DNA of 64,000 bases from Flavobacteriia bacterium (GCA_947450325.1 CANFUT010000025.1:1-64000); one strand, 5' to 3'; shown: positions 33,519 through 42,448, numbered from the stretch's first letter. Numbers and translations: made by a program. Notes: generated by a model not told the origin, from the letters alone.

Positions 33519-34825
33519 TTTTTGACAGCTTTTGTTTTGGGAGTATAATAGTTTGGTGGAAATCCATTGATTTTTCGCCACAATTCATACCAAATTGGAA
33601 CGTCATTCAACAATGTCATACTTTGTACAGCAACGCCCAAACGTAGACCTTTCGGCCATTTATGCACGGAAGTATCAGGTTCAACTAGCACACGGTATTT
33701 TCCATTTGGACCAATGTAATTGTCAATGGCAAAGACTTTTCCTCCATATGTTCCATAGCTTACATTCGGCCAACCTGAAAATACGATAGCTGGCCAACCA
33801 TCAAATTGAATCCGTACTTTGTTCCCGACGTGCAAAAGTGGCAAGTCAATTGGCTCAACGAAAATCTCTACTGCCAAATCTGTCAAAGTAGGCACAATGC
33901 TTACCATGGGACTACCTTCCTTTACCGTTTCGCCGACTCCATTTTTTAAAGCTTGTGAAACAAAACCATCTTGCGGAGCTGTAACATAATAAAATCCTGA
34001 TCTAATCGCATAATTTGAAACTTGATTCTGCATTTTTGTAACCGTTGCTTCAGTATCGAATAGACCTGAAAGTGCACTAGATTTTTCAGATTCACTCTTC
34101 CCAATTTTGTCACGATATTCTGCATCAATTGAAATCAATTCTGTTTTAGCATTTAGAAGTTCATTTTTTGCAGTCAGCAATTTGTTTTCTAAGCTTACTA
34201 CTTTCGCTTCCATTTCTTGAACTTTCAAGCGTTTATTTTCTAAATCAGTAAGAGATTTTAATCCTTGTTTTGCTAATTCTTCCGTTCTATTGTACTGTTT
34301 GACTGCGATTTCTAATTGTTTTGCATTGGCTTGGTAATCCATGCTGTCAGAAATCACTTTCAATTTTCCTTGTTTGATTTTATTGTTGGCTTGCGCTAAT
34401 TTTGCAATTCGGCTGTCAATTAATGCATCAATCTGACTGTCAAGTGCTTTTACTTTTACCATATAAGAATCAGCGCTACTTTCTTTTGCCCTCATTTGAG
34501 ATTCTGTTCGTTGAATCAAATTCGGATCCATGTATTCAGATTTAACTTCTGCCAAGTGAACAATGGTATCACCTTTTTTTACAAATTGACCTTCTTGTAC
34601 ATACCATTTGACAATTCTACCTCCGATAACCGCTTGAATTGTTTGTGGTCTATTATTTTGATTTAAGGAAGTTACATTGCCCTTTGAAGTAATTGTTTGC
34701 GTCCAAGGTAGAAATAAGATTATTGTAAGAATTGCAAAAAACCAAAGCAGTAATTTGAGCATTCTTTTAGGTGTTTTTTTTCTGTTTAACATCTGAACAG
34801 AAGCAAATTGTTGAAACATTTTCAT
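33515..34825 (-). CDS. HlyD-family periplasmic adaptor
   Basis: A 436-residue membrane-fusion protein with one N-terminal transmembrane helix (LLLWFFAILTIILFLPW), a lipoyl/barrel-sandwich half (IGGRIVKWYVQEGQFVKKGDTI), a long coiled-coil hairpin at about 110-260 and the second lipoyl half (VTAPQDGFVSQALKNGVGE), followed by a beta-barrel (VEIFVEPIDLPLLHVGNKV). It bridges an inner-membrane transporter and TolC. It begins 3 nt after the ABC-like gene stop and overlaps the tolC start by 4 nt. Confidence 0.92.
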   Translation of the reverse strand: MKMFQQFASVQMLNRKKTPKRMLKLLLWFFAILTIILFLPWTQTITSKGNVTSLNQNNRPQTIQAVIGGRIVKWYVQEGQFVKKGDTIVHLAEVKSEYMDPNLIQRTESQMRAKESSADSYMVKVKALDSQIDALIDSRIAKLAQANNKIKQGKLKVISDSMDYQANAKQLEIAVKQYNRTEELAKQGLKSLTDLENKRLKVQEMEAKVVSLENKLLTAKNELLNAKTELISIDAEYRDKIGKSESEKSSALSGLFDTEATVTKMQNQVSNYAIRSGFYYVTAPQDGFVSQALKNGVGETVKEGSPMVSIVPTLTDLAVEIFVEPIDLPLLHVGNKVRIQFDGWPAIVFSGWPNVSYGTYGGKVFAIDNYIGPNGKYRVLVEPDTSVHKWPKGLRLGVAVQSMTLLNDVPIWYELWRKINGFPPNYYTPKTKAVKK

Positions 34826-34828
34826 CGT

Positions 34829-36454
34829 TTAAAAATTTAATTGTTCAAATTGTATCGTTTTCCAGTTTGACATAATGTTTTCATTGCTAGCACATAAGAT
34901 CGTGATGGACGGATAATTTTTTTCAATATTTTCAATAATTTCATTTTGTTCATCCGCGTTGAATGTAGAACCGTGAAATGAAATTAAAAGTAATTTGGGA
35001 TTGTTTACAATGGCTTTGGCAATCAATAAACGTTCACGTTCAGCTTCAGATATAATCTTGTTTGCCTTCGACAGATTGAAATTATAACCCTCCGCTTTTT
35101 GAGCAACAAAATAATCCATATGCAATGTTTGAATAGCTTTTTCTAAATCAGCCAAGTTCAAGTTTTCTCTTGACATTAGAATATTGTCAATCAATGTTCC
35201 GTCGAATAATTGCGTATTGTGAGAAAACCAACTAAATTGTTCCAAATTTGCAGCAAGTCTATCAGCATCTGGAATTGTTTTATTCCAGCGAGGTTTGGTT
35301 TTCATGGAAATCGAAGGATCTATTAATTCCTGAAAAAGTTTTACGATTTCTTGTTGATGACCTCCTTTTACAAAAATTGACTCATGTTCTTGGATCGAAA
35401 AGATTTGAGTTAGATTTTCTTGTTCCACGTTTATGAGTTCAATTGGAAATAATGAATCGGTATCTGGATTTCTTTGTTTTTCTTCAAATGTGATAGGAAC
35501 GTCAGTGATTTGACCTAATTTTTCCAAAGATGTAAATACATCATATAGCGTTTCCAATGATTGGATGATTTTTTCAATAGCGCTTAAAATCAAAATAATC
35601 AAAACTTCAGCTGCCACAAATTGACCCAAATTCATTTGTTGGTCAATTACCAAATACCCGCCTAAGCCAAGTAGGGAAGCAACGATCAACGCCTTGATGG
35701 CAATCATCCAAATGTATTGTTTCCAAAGAATTTTGAAATGACTTTCTCTACTCGAAAGATAATCTTGCACATGTTCATCAATACGATTCAATGCATGTGG
35801 ACTATTTGGCGCTAGCCTGAAACTCCAATTTGTTTTTGCAATTTCTTGCAACCAGTAGGCAGTTTTATACTTGTATTTAGATTCTTCTAAGCTTGTTTCA
35901 AAACCTTTTTTGATGATTGGTTTAAAAACGATATAAATCAAGATGATTAAAGAAATTCCAAAGGCAATGTAGAAAGGATGGTAAAAAGCCAGTACCAAAA
36001 GACTAAAGAATATTTGTAAAAATGCAGCTGAAAATTCTAGTAGCACTTTAGAAATTCCTTTTTGGAGGTTAATTACATCAAAAAATCGGTTCATTAATTC
36101 CGCTGGGATTTTACCTTTCAAAAATTCTCTGTCAAATCTTGGAAATTTGTAAGCTAAATTGAAGGAATAGCGCGTGAAAATCCTTTGTTGAATATTTTCA
36201 GTAATTCTCAACTGCATAATTTGCAGAACGCCTGTTAAAATTACACCACAGATTACTAAGAACACTAATATAATCCAAGAAGTAGTTATTTCTCCACCTT
36301 GTATAAAGTGAATGACAGATTGAATCCCGAGTGGTAAACTTAAACTAACGATTCCGCTAAAAATGGCATAAATATAGAGTTGAGATACTTCTCTTTTATC
36401 AAGTTTGAGAAGCTCACCCAATCGTTTCCAAGGTGATTCAGTTGCTTTGCCCAT
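34829..36454 (-). CDS. ABC-exporter-like protein with a degenerate (pseudo-ATPase) nucleotide-binding domain
   Basis: A 541-residue half-transporter. Residues about 20-310 are a type I exporter membrane domain with six hydrophobic segments, including the usual IQQRIFTRYSFNLAYKFPRFDREF coupling region read in two parts. Residues about 335-541 align with an ABC ATPase but every catalytic motif is lost. The Walker A region reads VKGGHQQEIVKLF (362-374) with no GKS/T; the Q-loop Gln is replaced (FSHNTQLFDGT, 410-420). The LSGGQ signature is ISEAE (468-472), Walker B is LLLISFHG (488-495) with no DE, and the H-loop His is absent (ILCASNEN). The reading frame is intact. It overlaps tetR by 17 nt. 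Confidence 0.88.
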   Translation of the reverse strand: MGKATESPWKRLGELLKLDKREVSQLYIYAIFSGIVSLSLPLGIQSVIHFIQGGEITTSWIILVFLVICGVILTGVLQIMQLRITENIQQRIFTRYSFNLAYKFPRFDREFLKGKIPAELMNRFFDVINLQKGISKVLLEFSAAFLQIFFSLLVLAFYHPFYIAFGISLIILIYIVFKPIIKKGFETSLEESKYKYKTAYWLQEIAKTNWSFRLAPNSPHALNRIDEHVQDYLSSRESHFKILWKQYIWMIAIKALIVASLLGLGGYLVIDQQMNLGQFVAAEVLIILILSAIEKIIQSLETLYDVFTSLEKLGQITDVPITFEEKQRNPDTDSLFPIELINVEQENLTQIFSIQEHESIFVKGGHQQEIVKLFQELIDPSISMKTKPRWNKTIPDADRLAANLEQFSWFSHNTQLFDGTLIDNILMSRENLNLADLEKAIQTLHMDYFVAQKAEGYNFNLSKANKIISEAERERLLIAKAIVNNPKLLLISFHGSTFNADEQNEIIENIEKNYPSITILCASNENIMSNWKTIQFEQLNF

Positions 36455-37130
36455 AGTTTATGTTTTGAGAAATTAATAGTTTAAGAAAATCTATGAAAAA
36501 ACTTTCTACATTGTCTTTGTCTTGTTGTTTGTCAGTTAGTCTTGGAAGATGATCAGCAAAAAAATGTTGGATATGAGCACCTTCGATAATCGTAGTGATT
36601 AACATCTTTGAAAAAGCATAATTTGGAATGATTTCTTGTAACCAGCCACTTAATTTTGCAACTAAATTTTTGTAATTATCAAAAGCTCCATTTTTGTTTA
36701 CATCGTCTACTTTTTTATTAAGAATCGATTTGATTCCTTCACTTTCGATAATTCTTTTGAGTTTAAGTTCATCCACAAAAGCATAAATATCGTTGGAATT
36801 TTTTTTCTCAATCAACATTTTGATGGCTTTGAAAAGTTTCTCTTCAGTGTCTTCGATATGCAAGGTTTCGACATGAATTTGATATTCAATTTTTCCCCAA
36901 TACCATGCGTAAAGAAACATCAATAATTGATGCTTGTTCTCAAAATAGCGATAAACTGATGCTTCCGTTGAATTGATTTTTTGCGCTAATTTTTTAAAAG
37001 TAAAAGCTTCAAAACCGATTTCATCTATCAATTCAATGCTATTTTGCATGATTAAAACGCCCAGTTTGGTTTCCTGAGGATCTTTCAAGCAAGTACAATT
37101 TGGTATTGTCAACTTAATTTGCAAAAACAT
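36438..37130 (-). CDS. TetR-family transcriptional regulator
   Basis: A 230-residue regulator with an N-terminal helix-turn-helix (IELIDEIGFEAFTFKKLA, then STEASVYRYFENKHQLL) and a helical ligand-binding domain. It is the first gene of the exporter operon and overlaps the ABC-like gene by 17 nt. A 26-bp near-perfect palindrome overlapping a TAnnTTTG element lies 10 nt upstream, so autoregulated repression of the whole exporter operon is likely. The inducer is unknown; for such exporters it is often the exported compound or a related lipid. Confidence 0.92.
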   Translation of the reverse strand: MFLQIKLTIPNCTCLKDPQETKLGVLIMQNSIELIDEIGFEAFTFKKLAQKINSTEASVYRYFENKHQLLMFLYAWYWGKIEYQIHVETLHIEDTEEKLFKAIKMLIEKKNSNDIYAFVDELKLKRIIESEGIKSILNKKVDDVNKNGAFDNYKNLVAKLSGWLQEIIPNYAFSKMLITTIIEGAHIQHFFADHLPRLTDKQQDKDNVESFFIDFLKLLISQNINYGQSN

Positions 37131-37140
37131 AAAATGATAG

Positions 37141-37166
37141 TTTTACTATTGTATACAAATGTAAAA
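37141..37166 (-). promoter_or_regulatory. TetR operator palindrome overlapping the promoter -7 element
   Basis: A 26-bp palindrome has outer arms TTTTAC (37141-37146) and GTAAAA (37161-37166) and a 10-bp self-complementary core TTGTATACAA (37149-37158). Only the two bases between arm and core on each side fail to match. On the minus strand TACATTTG (37156-37163) is a perfect -7 consensus inside it. It ends 10 nt before the tetR ATG. Confidence 0.72.
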
Positions 37167-37242
37167 CATTTATGTTTGATTTGGTTGCTATTTTTTATAG
37201 AAGTTGATTAAAGAATGTTAAAATTTGATGTGATTTTTATTT

Positions 37243-38547
37243 CTATTCACCATTCAAATACTTCTTATAAGTCTCCACGGCCAAAACACGGGCAATTTTA
37301 TGATCAACAATTGGTTTTGGATAGGCATCCGTACCCAATTCTGGAACCCATTTTTTGGTATATTTCAGTTGTTTGTCGAATTTTTCAAGTTGTAAATCTG
37401 GACTAAATACACGGAAATACGGTGCAGCATCGCATCCGCATCCTGCGGCCCATTGCCAACCACCGGCATTGCTTGCCAATTCAAAATCCAATAATTTTTC
37501 AGCAAAATAACTCGCGCCCCATCGCCAATCGATAAGTAAATGTTTGGTCAAGAAACTCGCTACGAGCATGCGTACTCGGTTGTGCATAAATCCAGTTGCA
37601 TTTAGTTCTCGCATTCCAGCGTCCACAAGCGGATAACCTGTTTTACCTTCGCACCAACTTTTGAATTGAGTTTCATCGTTGCGCCAAACTATTTGGTCGT
37701 AGTTTTTTTTGAAAGAATCGTTTCCAGAATAGGGAAAATGAAAAATGATCATTTGGTAAAAATCCCTCCAAATCAATTCATTGAAAAATTTTTCATTGGT
37801 TTCTGAAGCAACATGCGCTAGTTTACGGATGCTGATTGTTCCGAAACGCAAATGTAAACTCAAACGGGTTGTGCCCAAAATCGAAGGAATATCTCTCGTT
37901 TCGTGGTAATTCTGAATGATATTTTGTGCAATTTTTATAGCAGGAAATTCGACTGTTTGAATGCCGTCAAATCCCATTGATTGTAAACTTGGAATTTCAT
38001 TTTCAGCTTGAATATCAGACAGATTTTGAGAATATTTTTCTACTGGATAAGAACTGATGTAAAAAGCATTTAATTTTTCTTTCCATTTTCGCATGTATGG
38101 TGTGAAAATAGTATAAGGTTTATCATCAGGTTTGAGCACTTCATTTTTTTCAAATATCACATGGTCTTTCGAACCTTTAAAATCAATGTTCAATTTAGTC
38201 AGTTGCTCAAAAATGGCTTTATCACGTTCTAATGCCAGTGGTTCGTAATCACGGTTGGTGAAAATCGTTTTGACCTTAAACTTGGCCGCAATTGATGGAA
38301 TAATGTCTATTGGATTTCCAAAATAAACATGTAAATCAGAACCTAAATTTTTATATTCAGCTTTTAGACTTTCAATTGTTTGATGAATGAAAATTACGCG
38401 CTGATCAGTGCTCTGAAGTTTACTGATAATAGTTTCATCAAAGATAAAAACGGGAATCACTTTTCCTCCGCTTTTCAATGCACGAAATAAACCTGCATTG
38501 TCGTCAATTCTTAAATCTCTGCGGTGCCAAAAAAGTACATTTTCCAT
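37243..38547 (-). CDS. phr: Deoxyribodipyrimidine photolyase / cryptochrome family
   Basis: Photolyase repairs UV-induced pyrimidine dimers with blue light. The 434-residue protein has the N-terminal antenna-binding domain (NVLFWHRRDLRIDDNAGL) and the C-terminal FAD domain (NELIWRDFYQMIIFHFP, MRELNATGFMHNRVRM, GGWQWAAGCGCDAAPYFRVF). The WAAGCGCDAAPYFR form is the one I recall from Bacteroidota photolyases. It is the last gene of the carotenoid operon, 21 nt after the pterin synthase gene, consistent with joint light-stress control. The antenna cofactor cannot be read from the sequence. Confidence 0.93.
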   Translation of the reverse strand: MENVLFWHRRDLRIDDNAGLFRALKSGGKVIPVFIFDETIISKLQSTDQRVIFIHQTIESLKAEYKNLGSDLHVYFGNPIDIIPSIAAKFKVKTIFTNRDYEPLALERDKAIFEQLTKLNIDFKGSKDHVIFEKNEVLKPDDKPYTIFTPYMRKWKEKLNAFYISSYPVEKYSQNLSDIQAENEIPSLQSMGFDGIQTVEFPAIKIAQNIIQNYHETRDIPSILGTTRLSLHLRFGTISIRKLAHVASETNEKFFNELIWRDFYQMIIFHFPYSGNDSFKKNYDQIVWRNDETQFKSWCEGKTGYPLVDAGMRELNATGFMHNRVRMLVASFLTKHLLIDWRWGASYFAEKLLDFELASNAGGWQWAAGCGCDAAPYFRVFSPDLQLEKFDKQLKYTKKWVPELGTDAYPKPIVDHKIARVLAVETYKKYLNGE

Positions 38548-38568
38548 GATCCAATTTCTAAATTGAAA

Positions 38569-38973
38569 TTATTTTCCGTCGTAGTAAACACTGTTTCGTT
38601 CAGTTTCCCAAAGTCTAACTTCCAATTTGTATTTTGAATCTAATTTAGCTCTCAATTTATTCCAAATCACCACGGCAATGTTTTCTGCTGTAGGTATTAA
38701 ATCCTTAAATTCAGGTCGATCTAAATTGAGATTTGTATGGTCAAAAGCTTCTAAAACTTCTTCGTTGATGAGGTCGCTTAAAATTTTTAAATCAATCAGA
38801 TATCCAGTTTCTGGATCTACTTCACCTTCAATCCATGTTTCTAACACATAATTGTGTCCATGGAAATTAGGGTTGTTGCATTTACCGAAGATCAATTCGT
38901 TTTTAGCATCGTCAAATGTTGGATTGTAAAGTCGGTGAGCGGCATTAAATGTTTCTCTTCTGCAAACTTTCAT
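38569..38973 (-). CDS. 6-pyruvoyl-tetrahydropterin / 6-carboxytetrahydropterin synthase homologue
   Basis: A 134-residue T-fold enzyme with zinc ligands H13 (AAHRL), H38 and H40 (NFHGHNY), catalytic Cys32 (FGKCNN), the PTAEN motif and WETERNSVYY at the end. The family turns dihydroneopterin triphosphate into either 6-pyruvoyl-tetrahydropterin or the queuosine precursor. The Cys is compatible with both. Position between idi and phr, rather than with queC/E/F genes, hints at pterin supply (for example a photolyase or photoreceptor cofactor), but that is inference. Confidence 0.88.
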   Translation of the reverse strand: MKVCRRETFNAAHRLYNPTFDDAKNELIFGKCNNPNFHGHNYVLETWIEGEVDPETGYLIDLKILSDLINEEVLEAFDHTNLNLDRPEFKDLIPTAENIAVVIWNKLRAKLDSKYKLEVRLWETERNSVYYDGK

Positions 38974-39019
38974 GTGGAGTTTTTAAGGTGAAAGTGAATT
39001 TACTGTTCAAAAATAGAAC

Positions 39020-39538
39020 TTATAGTTTGATTTTGTCTTCAAAATTGTGAATGATTTCCTTGAACCAAAAAGTGAAGGCTGCGGGGTTTTCTGCAATTTC
39101 TTTTTTCAGTTCGGGCAATGTAATCCATCTAAAATCTTTGACTTCTTCAGGATTTGGAGTTGGATTTTCGTTGAATTTCCCAATCAATACATGGTCTAAT
39201 TCGTGTTCAATCAATTGATTTTCCAATTCAACTTGATAAATAAAATGAAATCTTTGTTGAAGTACACAGTCAAATCCCATTTCTTCTTGTAATCTTCTGT
39301 GACCTGCTTCCAACAAGGTTTCACCAACTTTTGGGTGTGAGCAACAAGTGTTTGTCCAAAGTCCTTCGGAATGATATTTTCCAAAAGCTCTTTGGTGAAT
39401 CAAAATTTCGTTTTGGTCGTTCCAAACAATGATAGAAAATGCACGGTGTAAAAGCCCTTTTTGATGTGCTTCTAATTTTCCGATACTACCAATGTTTTCA
39501 TCTTTTTCGTTGACAAGAACGATTAAATCTTCTATCAT
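39020..39538 (-). CDS. idi: Isopentenyl-diphosphate delta-isomerase, type I
   Basis: Idi interconverts IPP and DMAPP, the starter for isoprenoid chains. The 172-residue Nudix-fold protein has the catalytic Cys in LWTNTCCSHPKVGE and the Nudix-like GHRRLQEEMGF with catalytic Glu, plus Mg/Mn ligand His residues. It sits 3 nt after crtB in the carotenoid operon, where it would raise DMAPP supply for GGPP. Confidence 0.95.
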   Translation of the reverse strand: MIEDLIVLVNEKDENIGSIGKLEAHQKGLLHRAFSIIVWNDQNEILIHQRAFGKYHSEGLWTNTCCSHPKVGETLLEAGHRRLQEEMGFDCVLQQRFHFIYQVELENQLIEHELDHVLIGKFNENPTPNPEEVKDFRWITLPELKKEIAENPAAFTFWFKEIIHNFEDKIKL

Positions 39539-39541
39539 TTT

Positions 39542-40384
39542 TCAAATCATGTTGAAATTATGTCTCAAATAGGAAAATACAAATAAGCTGTATTTTTTGT
39601 TATTTGGGATACGAATTCGTTCATTTAAAATTGTTTCAGCAGAGGTTGATTTGATTTTAGTAAACAGTTTATAGTAGTAAATATAAGCCATGTAAACTCC
39701 AAAACGTGCATCTTTTGGAAGTTGAATAATCCCTTGATATCCTTCATGGAAATCTTTGGCGATGTCTTCTTCAATTTCTTTTTTTACTTCTGACGAAAAA
39801 TCTTCCATGTTGATGCCTGGAAAGTAAGTCCTTCCAAGGTCTTGATAATCTGCTTTTAAATCTCTTAAGAAATTAATTTTTTGAAAAGCAGAACCCAATT
39901 TCATAGCAGAATCTTTCAATTTTTGATAAGCTGTTTCATCTCCACGAACAAAAATTTTGAGGCACATTAGACCGACAACCTCGGCTGAGCCTAAAATATA
40001 TTGTTCATATTTACTTTGGTCAAATGAGGCGGTCTCAGACTCCAAATCCATTTCCATACTTGCCAGAAATGTTTCTATTAAATTTAAAGGAATATTGTAT
40101 TTGTTTACAGCCCATTGAAAACTATTTAATATCGGATTCAAAGAGATTCCCTTTTCAATAGCTTCATATGTTTGTTTTTTGAAATCAGCCAATAAATCAG
40201 CTTTGTCGAAATTGTGAAAAGAATCAACAATTTCATCAGCGAAACGAACGAATCCATAAACCGCATAAATTGGTTTTTGCAAATCCTTTTTCAGAAAACT
40301 GATTCCTAGAGAAAATGAAGTACTGTACTTTTTGGTAGTCAACGTACTCATTTCATGGGAAAGATTATCAAATATGTTTTTCAT
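39542..40384 (-). CDS. crtB: Phytoene synthase (squalene/phytoene synthase family)
   Basis: CrtB condenses two GGPP to phytoene. The 280-residue protein has the first aspartate-rich motif (VRFADEIVDSF) and the second (QKINFLRDLKADYQDLGR), plus AEVVGLMCLKIF. Length and motifs fit Bacteroidota CrtB. It lies 73 nt after crtI and immediately before idi. The co-occurrence of crtI makes phytoene synthase more likely than squalene synthase. Confidence 0.95.
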   Translation of the reverse strand: MKNIFDNLSHEMSTLTTKKYSTSFSLGISFLKKDLQKPIYAVYGFVRFADEIVDSFHNFDKADLLADFKKQTYEAIEKGISLNPILNSFQWAVNKYNIPLNLIETFLASMEMDLESETASFDQSKYEQYILGSAEVVGLMCLKIFVRGDETAYQKLKDSAMKLGSAFQKINFLRDLKADYQDLGRTYFPGINMEDFSSEVKKEIEEDIAKDFHEGYQGIIQLPKDARFGVYMAYIYYYKLFTKIKSTSAETILNERIRIPNNKKYSLFVFSYLRHNFNMI

Positions 40385-40457
40385 TCGTATGCAGTTTGTT
40401 CAGCTAATCTATTGTAACAATTGATTTCAAAAATTGTTTTAAAGTTTGATTAACTTC

Positions 40458-41936
40458 TTAATTATTTTTTTCTATTTCACGTAAAACTTCTTTTGCAACC
40501 ACTTCTCCAGAAATAATCGAAGGCGGTACACCTGGACCTGGAACTGTAAGTTGACCGGTATAAAATAAGTTTTTTAAATTTTTATTTTTCAAGCTAGGCT
40601 TCAAAATGGCGGTTTGCATAAGTGTATTTGCTAATCCGTATGCGTTTCCTTTGAATGCATGATAATCTTTCTTAAAATCATCGATGCAATAGCTTCTTTT
40701 ATAAACAATGTGTTCTTTGATGGATGTTTTGGTGTGTTTTTCCAATCTTTCCAACAATATATCTAAATATTCTTTGCGTTTTTCTTCCGAGTCTTTCAAA
40801 TTCGGAGCAAGCGGAACAAGCAGAAACAAATTTTCATGTCCTTCAGGCGCTACAGATGGATCGGTTTTTGAAGGACAGCACGCGTAAAATAAAGGCGCTT
40901 TTGGCCAATCTGGCTTTTCGTAAATCTCCACAGCATGCGCTTCGAAAGGTTCATCAAAAAATAAATTGTGGTGAAGCAAATTTTCTATTTTTTTGTTCAC
41001 TCCAAGATAGAAAAGGAGTGAAGAAGGTGCCATCGATCTTGACTCCCAGTACTTTTCAGAATAATTCGCAAATCCGTTTATTAATTTTTTGTCTGTGTGG
41101 TGATAATCTGCACCCGAAACAACATAATCACTTTCTAATGATTGTGTCGCTGTTTTGGTATGAGTTATTTTTTCGTTTGAATAATCAAAACCTGTCACTT
41201 CTTGTGAGCGTTCGATTTTTACACCTTGCTCCAAAGCTATTTTTTCAAATGCTTCAATGATGTTATACATTCCTCCTTGCGGATACCAGGTTCCCAACTC
41301 GATGTCCGCATAATTCATCAAAGAGTATAAAGCTGGCGTTTTTTGCGGCATTGCTCCTAAAAACAAAATAGGAAATTCGAGCAATGAATGAATTTTAGGG
41401 TTTTTGAAATATTTTCTGATATAGCCGGAGAATGAGGAGGTCAAATGCATTTTAAACAATCCTTTCAGGATGCGCATGTCTGCAAATTCTCCCCATTTTA
41501 AACTTGGTTTGTAAACCAAATCATTGATTCCGACATCATATTTGTAGGCTGCTTCTGCTAAGAATTTTTTCAATTTTACAGCACTACCTTTTTCTAAACT
41601 CTCAAAAAGCGCATAAAATTCATTCAAGTTTGCTGGAATATCAGTCGTTGTGTCGTCTTGCCAAAAAACACGGTAAGAAGGATCAAGCCTAATTAGTTCA
41701 TAAAAATCAGTACTGGTGTGACCAAATTTCTGATAAAATTTTTCGAATACTTCAGGCATCCAATACCAACTTGGACCCATGTCGAAAACGAAACCATCGG
41801 CTTCAAATTTTCTAGCGCGTCCACCGATGCTATCGTTTTTTTCAAGAATGGTAACATCATGTCCGGCTTGTGCAAGAAAACTTGCAGTGGATAAGCTAGA
41901 AATTCCGGCACCTAATATTGTTATTTTTTTGCTCAT
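40458..41936 (-). CDS. crtI: Phytoene desaturase
   Basis: CrtI turns phytoene into lycopene (or a neighbour product) by successive desaturation. The 492-residue protein has the N-terminal FAD dinucleotide motif (ITILGAGISSLSTASFLAQ) and the C-terminal carotenoid-desaturase signature (NLFYTGQLTVPGPGVPPSIISG). The start codon overlaps the stop of the ECF sigma gene by one base, an unusual arrangement that ties sigma and desaturase translation. No second desaturase (CrtD) is present in the window. Confidence 0.95.
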   Translation of the reverse strand: MSKKITILGAGISSLSTASFLAQAGHDVTILEKNDSIGGRARKFEADGFVFDMGPSWYWMPEVFEKFYQKFGHTSTDFYELIRLDPSYRVFWQDDTTTDIPANLNEFYALFESLEKGSAVKLKKFLAEAAYKYDVGINDLVYKPSLKWGEFADMRILKGLFKMHLTSSFSGYIRKYFKNPKIHSLLEFPILFLGAMPQKTPALYSLMNYADIELGTWYPQGGMYNIIEAFEKIALEQGVKIERSQEVTGFDYSNEKITHTKTATQSLESDYVVSGADYHHTDKKLINGFANYSEKYWESRSMAPSSLLFYLGVNKKIENLLHHNLFFDEPFEAHAVEIYEKPDWPKAPLFYACCPSKTDPSVAPEGHENLFLLVPLAPNLKDSEEKRKEYLDILLERLEKHTKTSIKEHIVYKRSYCIDDFKKDYHAFKGNAYGLANTLMQTAILKPSLKNKNLKNLFYTGQLTVPGPGVPPSIISGEVVAKEVLREIEKNN

Positions 41937-42448
41937 TAATTAGCCATGTATTGATATTCTGGAAGCGACTCCATTAATTTTTGTCGTGCAATGAAAATTC
42001 TACTTTTAACTGTTCCAATCGGAATTTCTAATTTATCAGCAATTTCTTTGTACTTGAAACCCTCAAAGTGCATGTTAAAAGGAACTTTGTATTCTTCCCC
42101 TAAATTACTGATTTTTGAGTTGATTTCTTTGTTTGTGATTAAATTTACTGCATCCTCTTGATGAACTGCTGTATTAGCAAGCATATCAAACTCTTTATTA
42201 GCATCGAAAATGGTTCCAGATTTTTTCTTTCTGCGGTATTGATTAATAAAAATGTTGCGCATGATAGTGAAAACCCAAGCTTTGAAATTTGTTTGTGCAG
42301 CATAATAATCTCTGTAAACAATCGCCTTCAACATGGTTTCTTGAGTTAAATCTTTTGCATCTTCTTCATTTCTTGTAAATCCCATAGCAAAAGATGTTAG
42401 ATGAGATTGCATGTGGATCAATGATTCGTTAAATTCAAGTGTTGACAT
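41936..42448 (-). CDS. ECF-type RNA polymerase sigma factor heading the carotenoid operon
   Basis: A 170-residue sigma-70 family protein with region 2 (NEEDAKDLTQETMLKAI, FKAWVFTIMRNIFINQYRR) and region 4 (FEGFKYKEIADKLEIPIGTVKSRIFIARQKL). No anti-sigma gene is adjacent. It is the first gene of the sigma-crtI-crtB-idi-pterin synthase-phr run and overlaps crtI by one base, so autoregulation of the run is probable. Light-linked ECF factors (CarQ of Myxococcus) are a precedent, not a proven homologue. Confidence 0.93.
   Translation of the reverse strand: MSTLEFNESLIHMQSHLTSFAMGFTRNEEDAKDLTQETMLKAIVYRDYYAAQTNFKAWVFTIMRNIFINQYRRKKKSGTIFDANKEFDMLANTAVHQEDAVNLITNKEINSKISNLGEEYKVPFNMHFEGFKYKEIADKLEIPIGTVKSRIFIARQKLMESLPEYQYMAN

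Noticed and set aside
34829-36454. Frameshift or sequencing error as explanation for the degenerate ABC ATPase
   Set aside because: The frame is open through the whole domain and still aligns segment by segment with an ABC ATPase (for example QLFDGTLIDNIL, ERERLLIAKAIV), so the motif losses are substitutions, not a frame change.
40724-41260. 178-codon open frame antisense to crtI
   Set aside because: It lies wholly within the well-supported phytoene desaturase gene and reads as low-complexity Leu/Phe/Ser, so it is a shadow frame.
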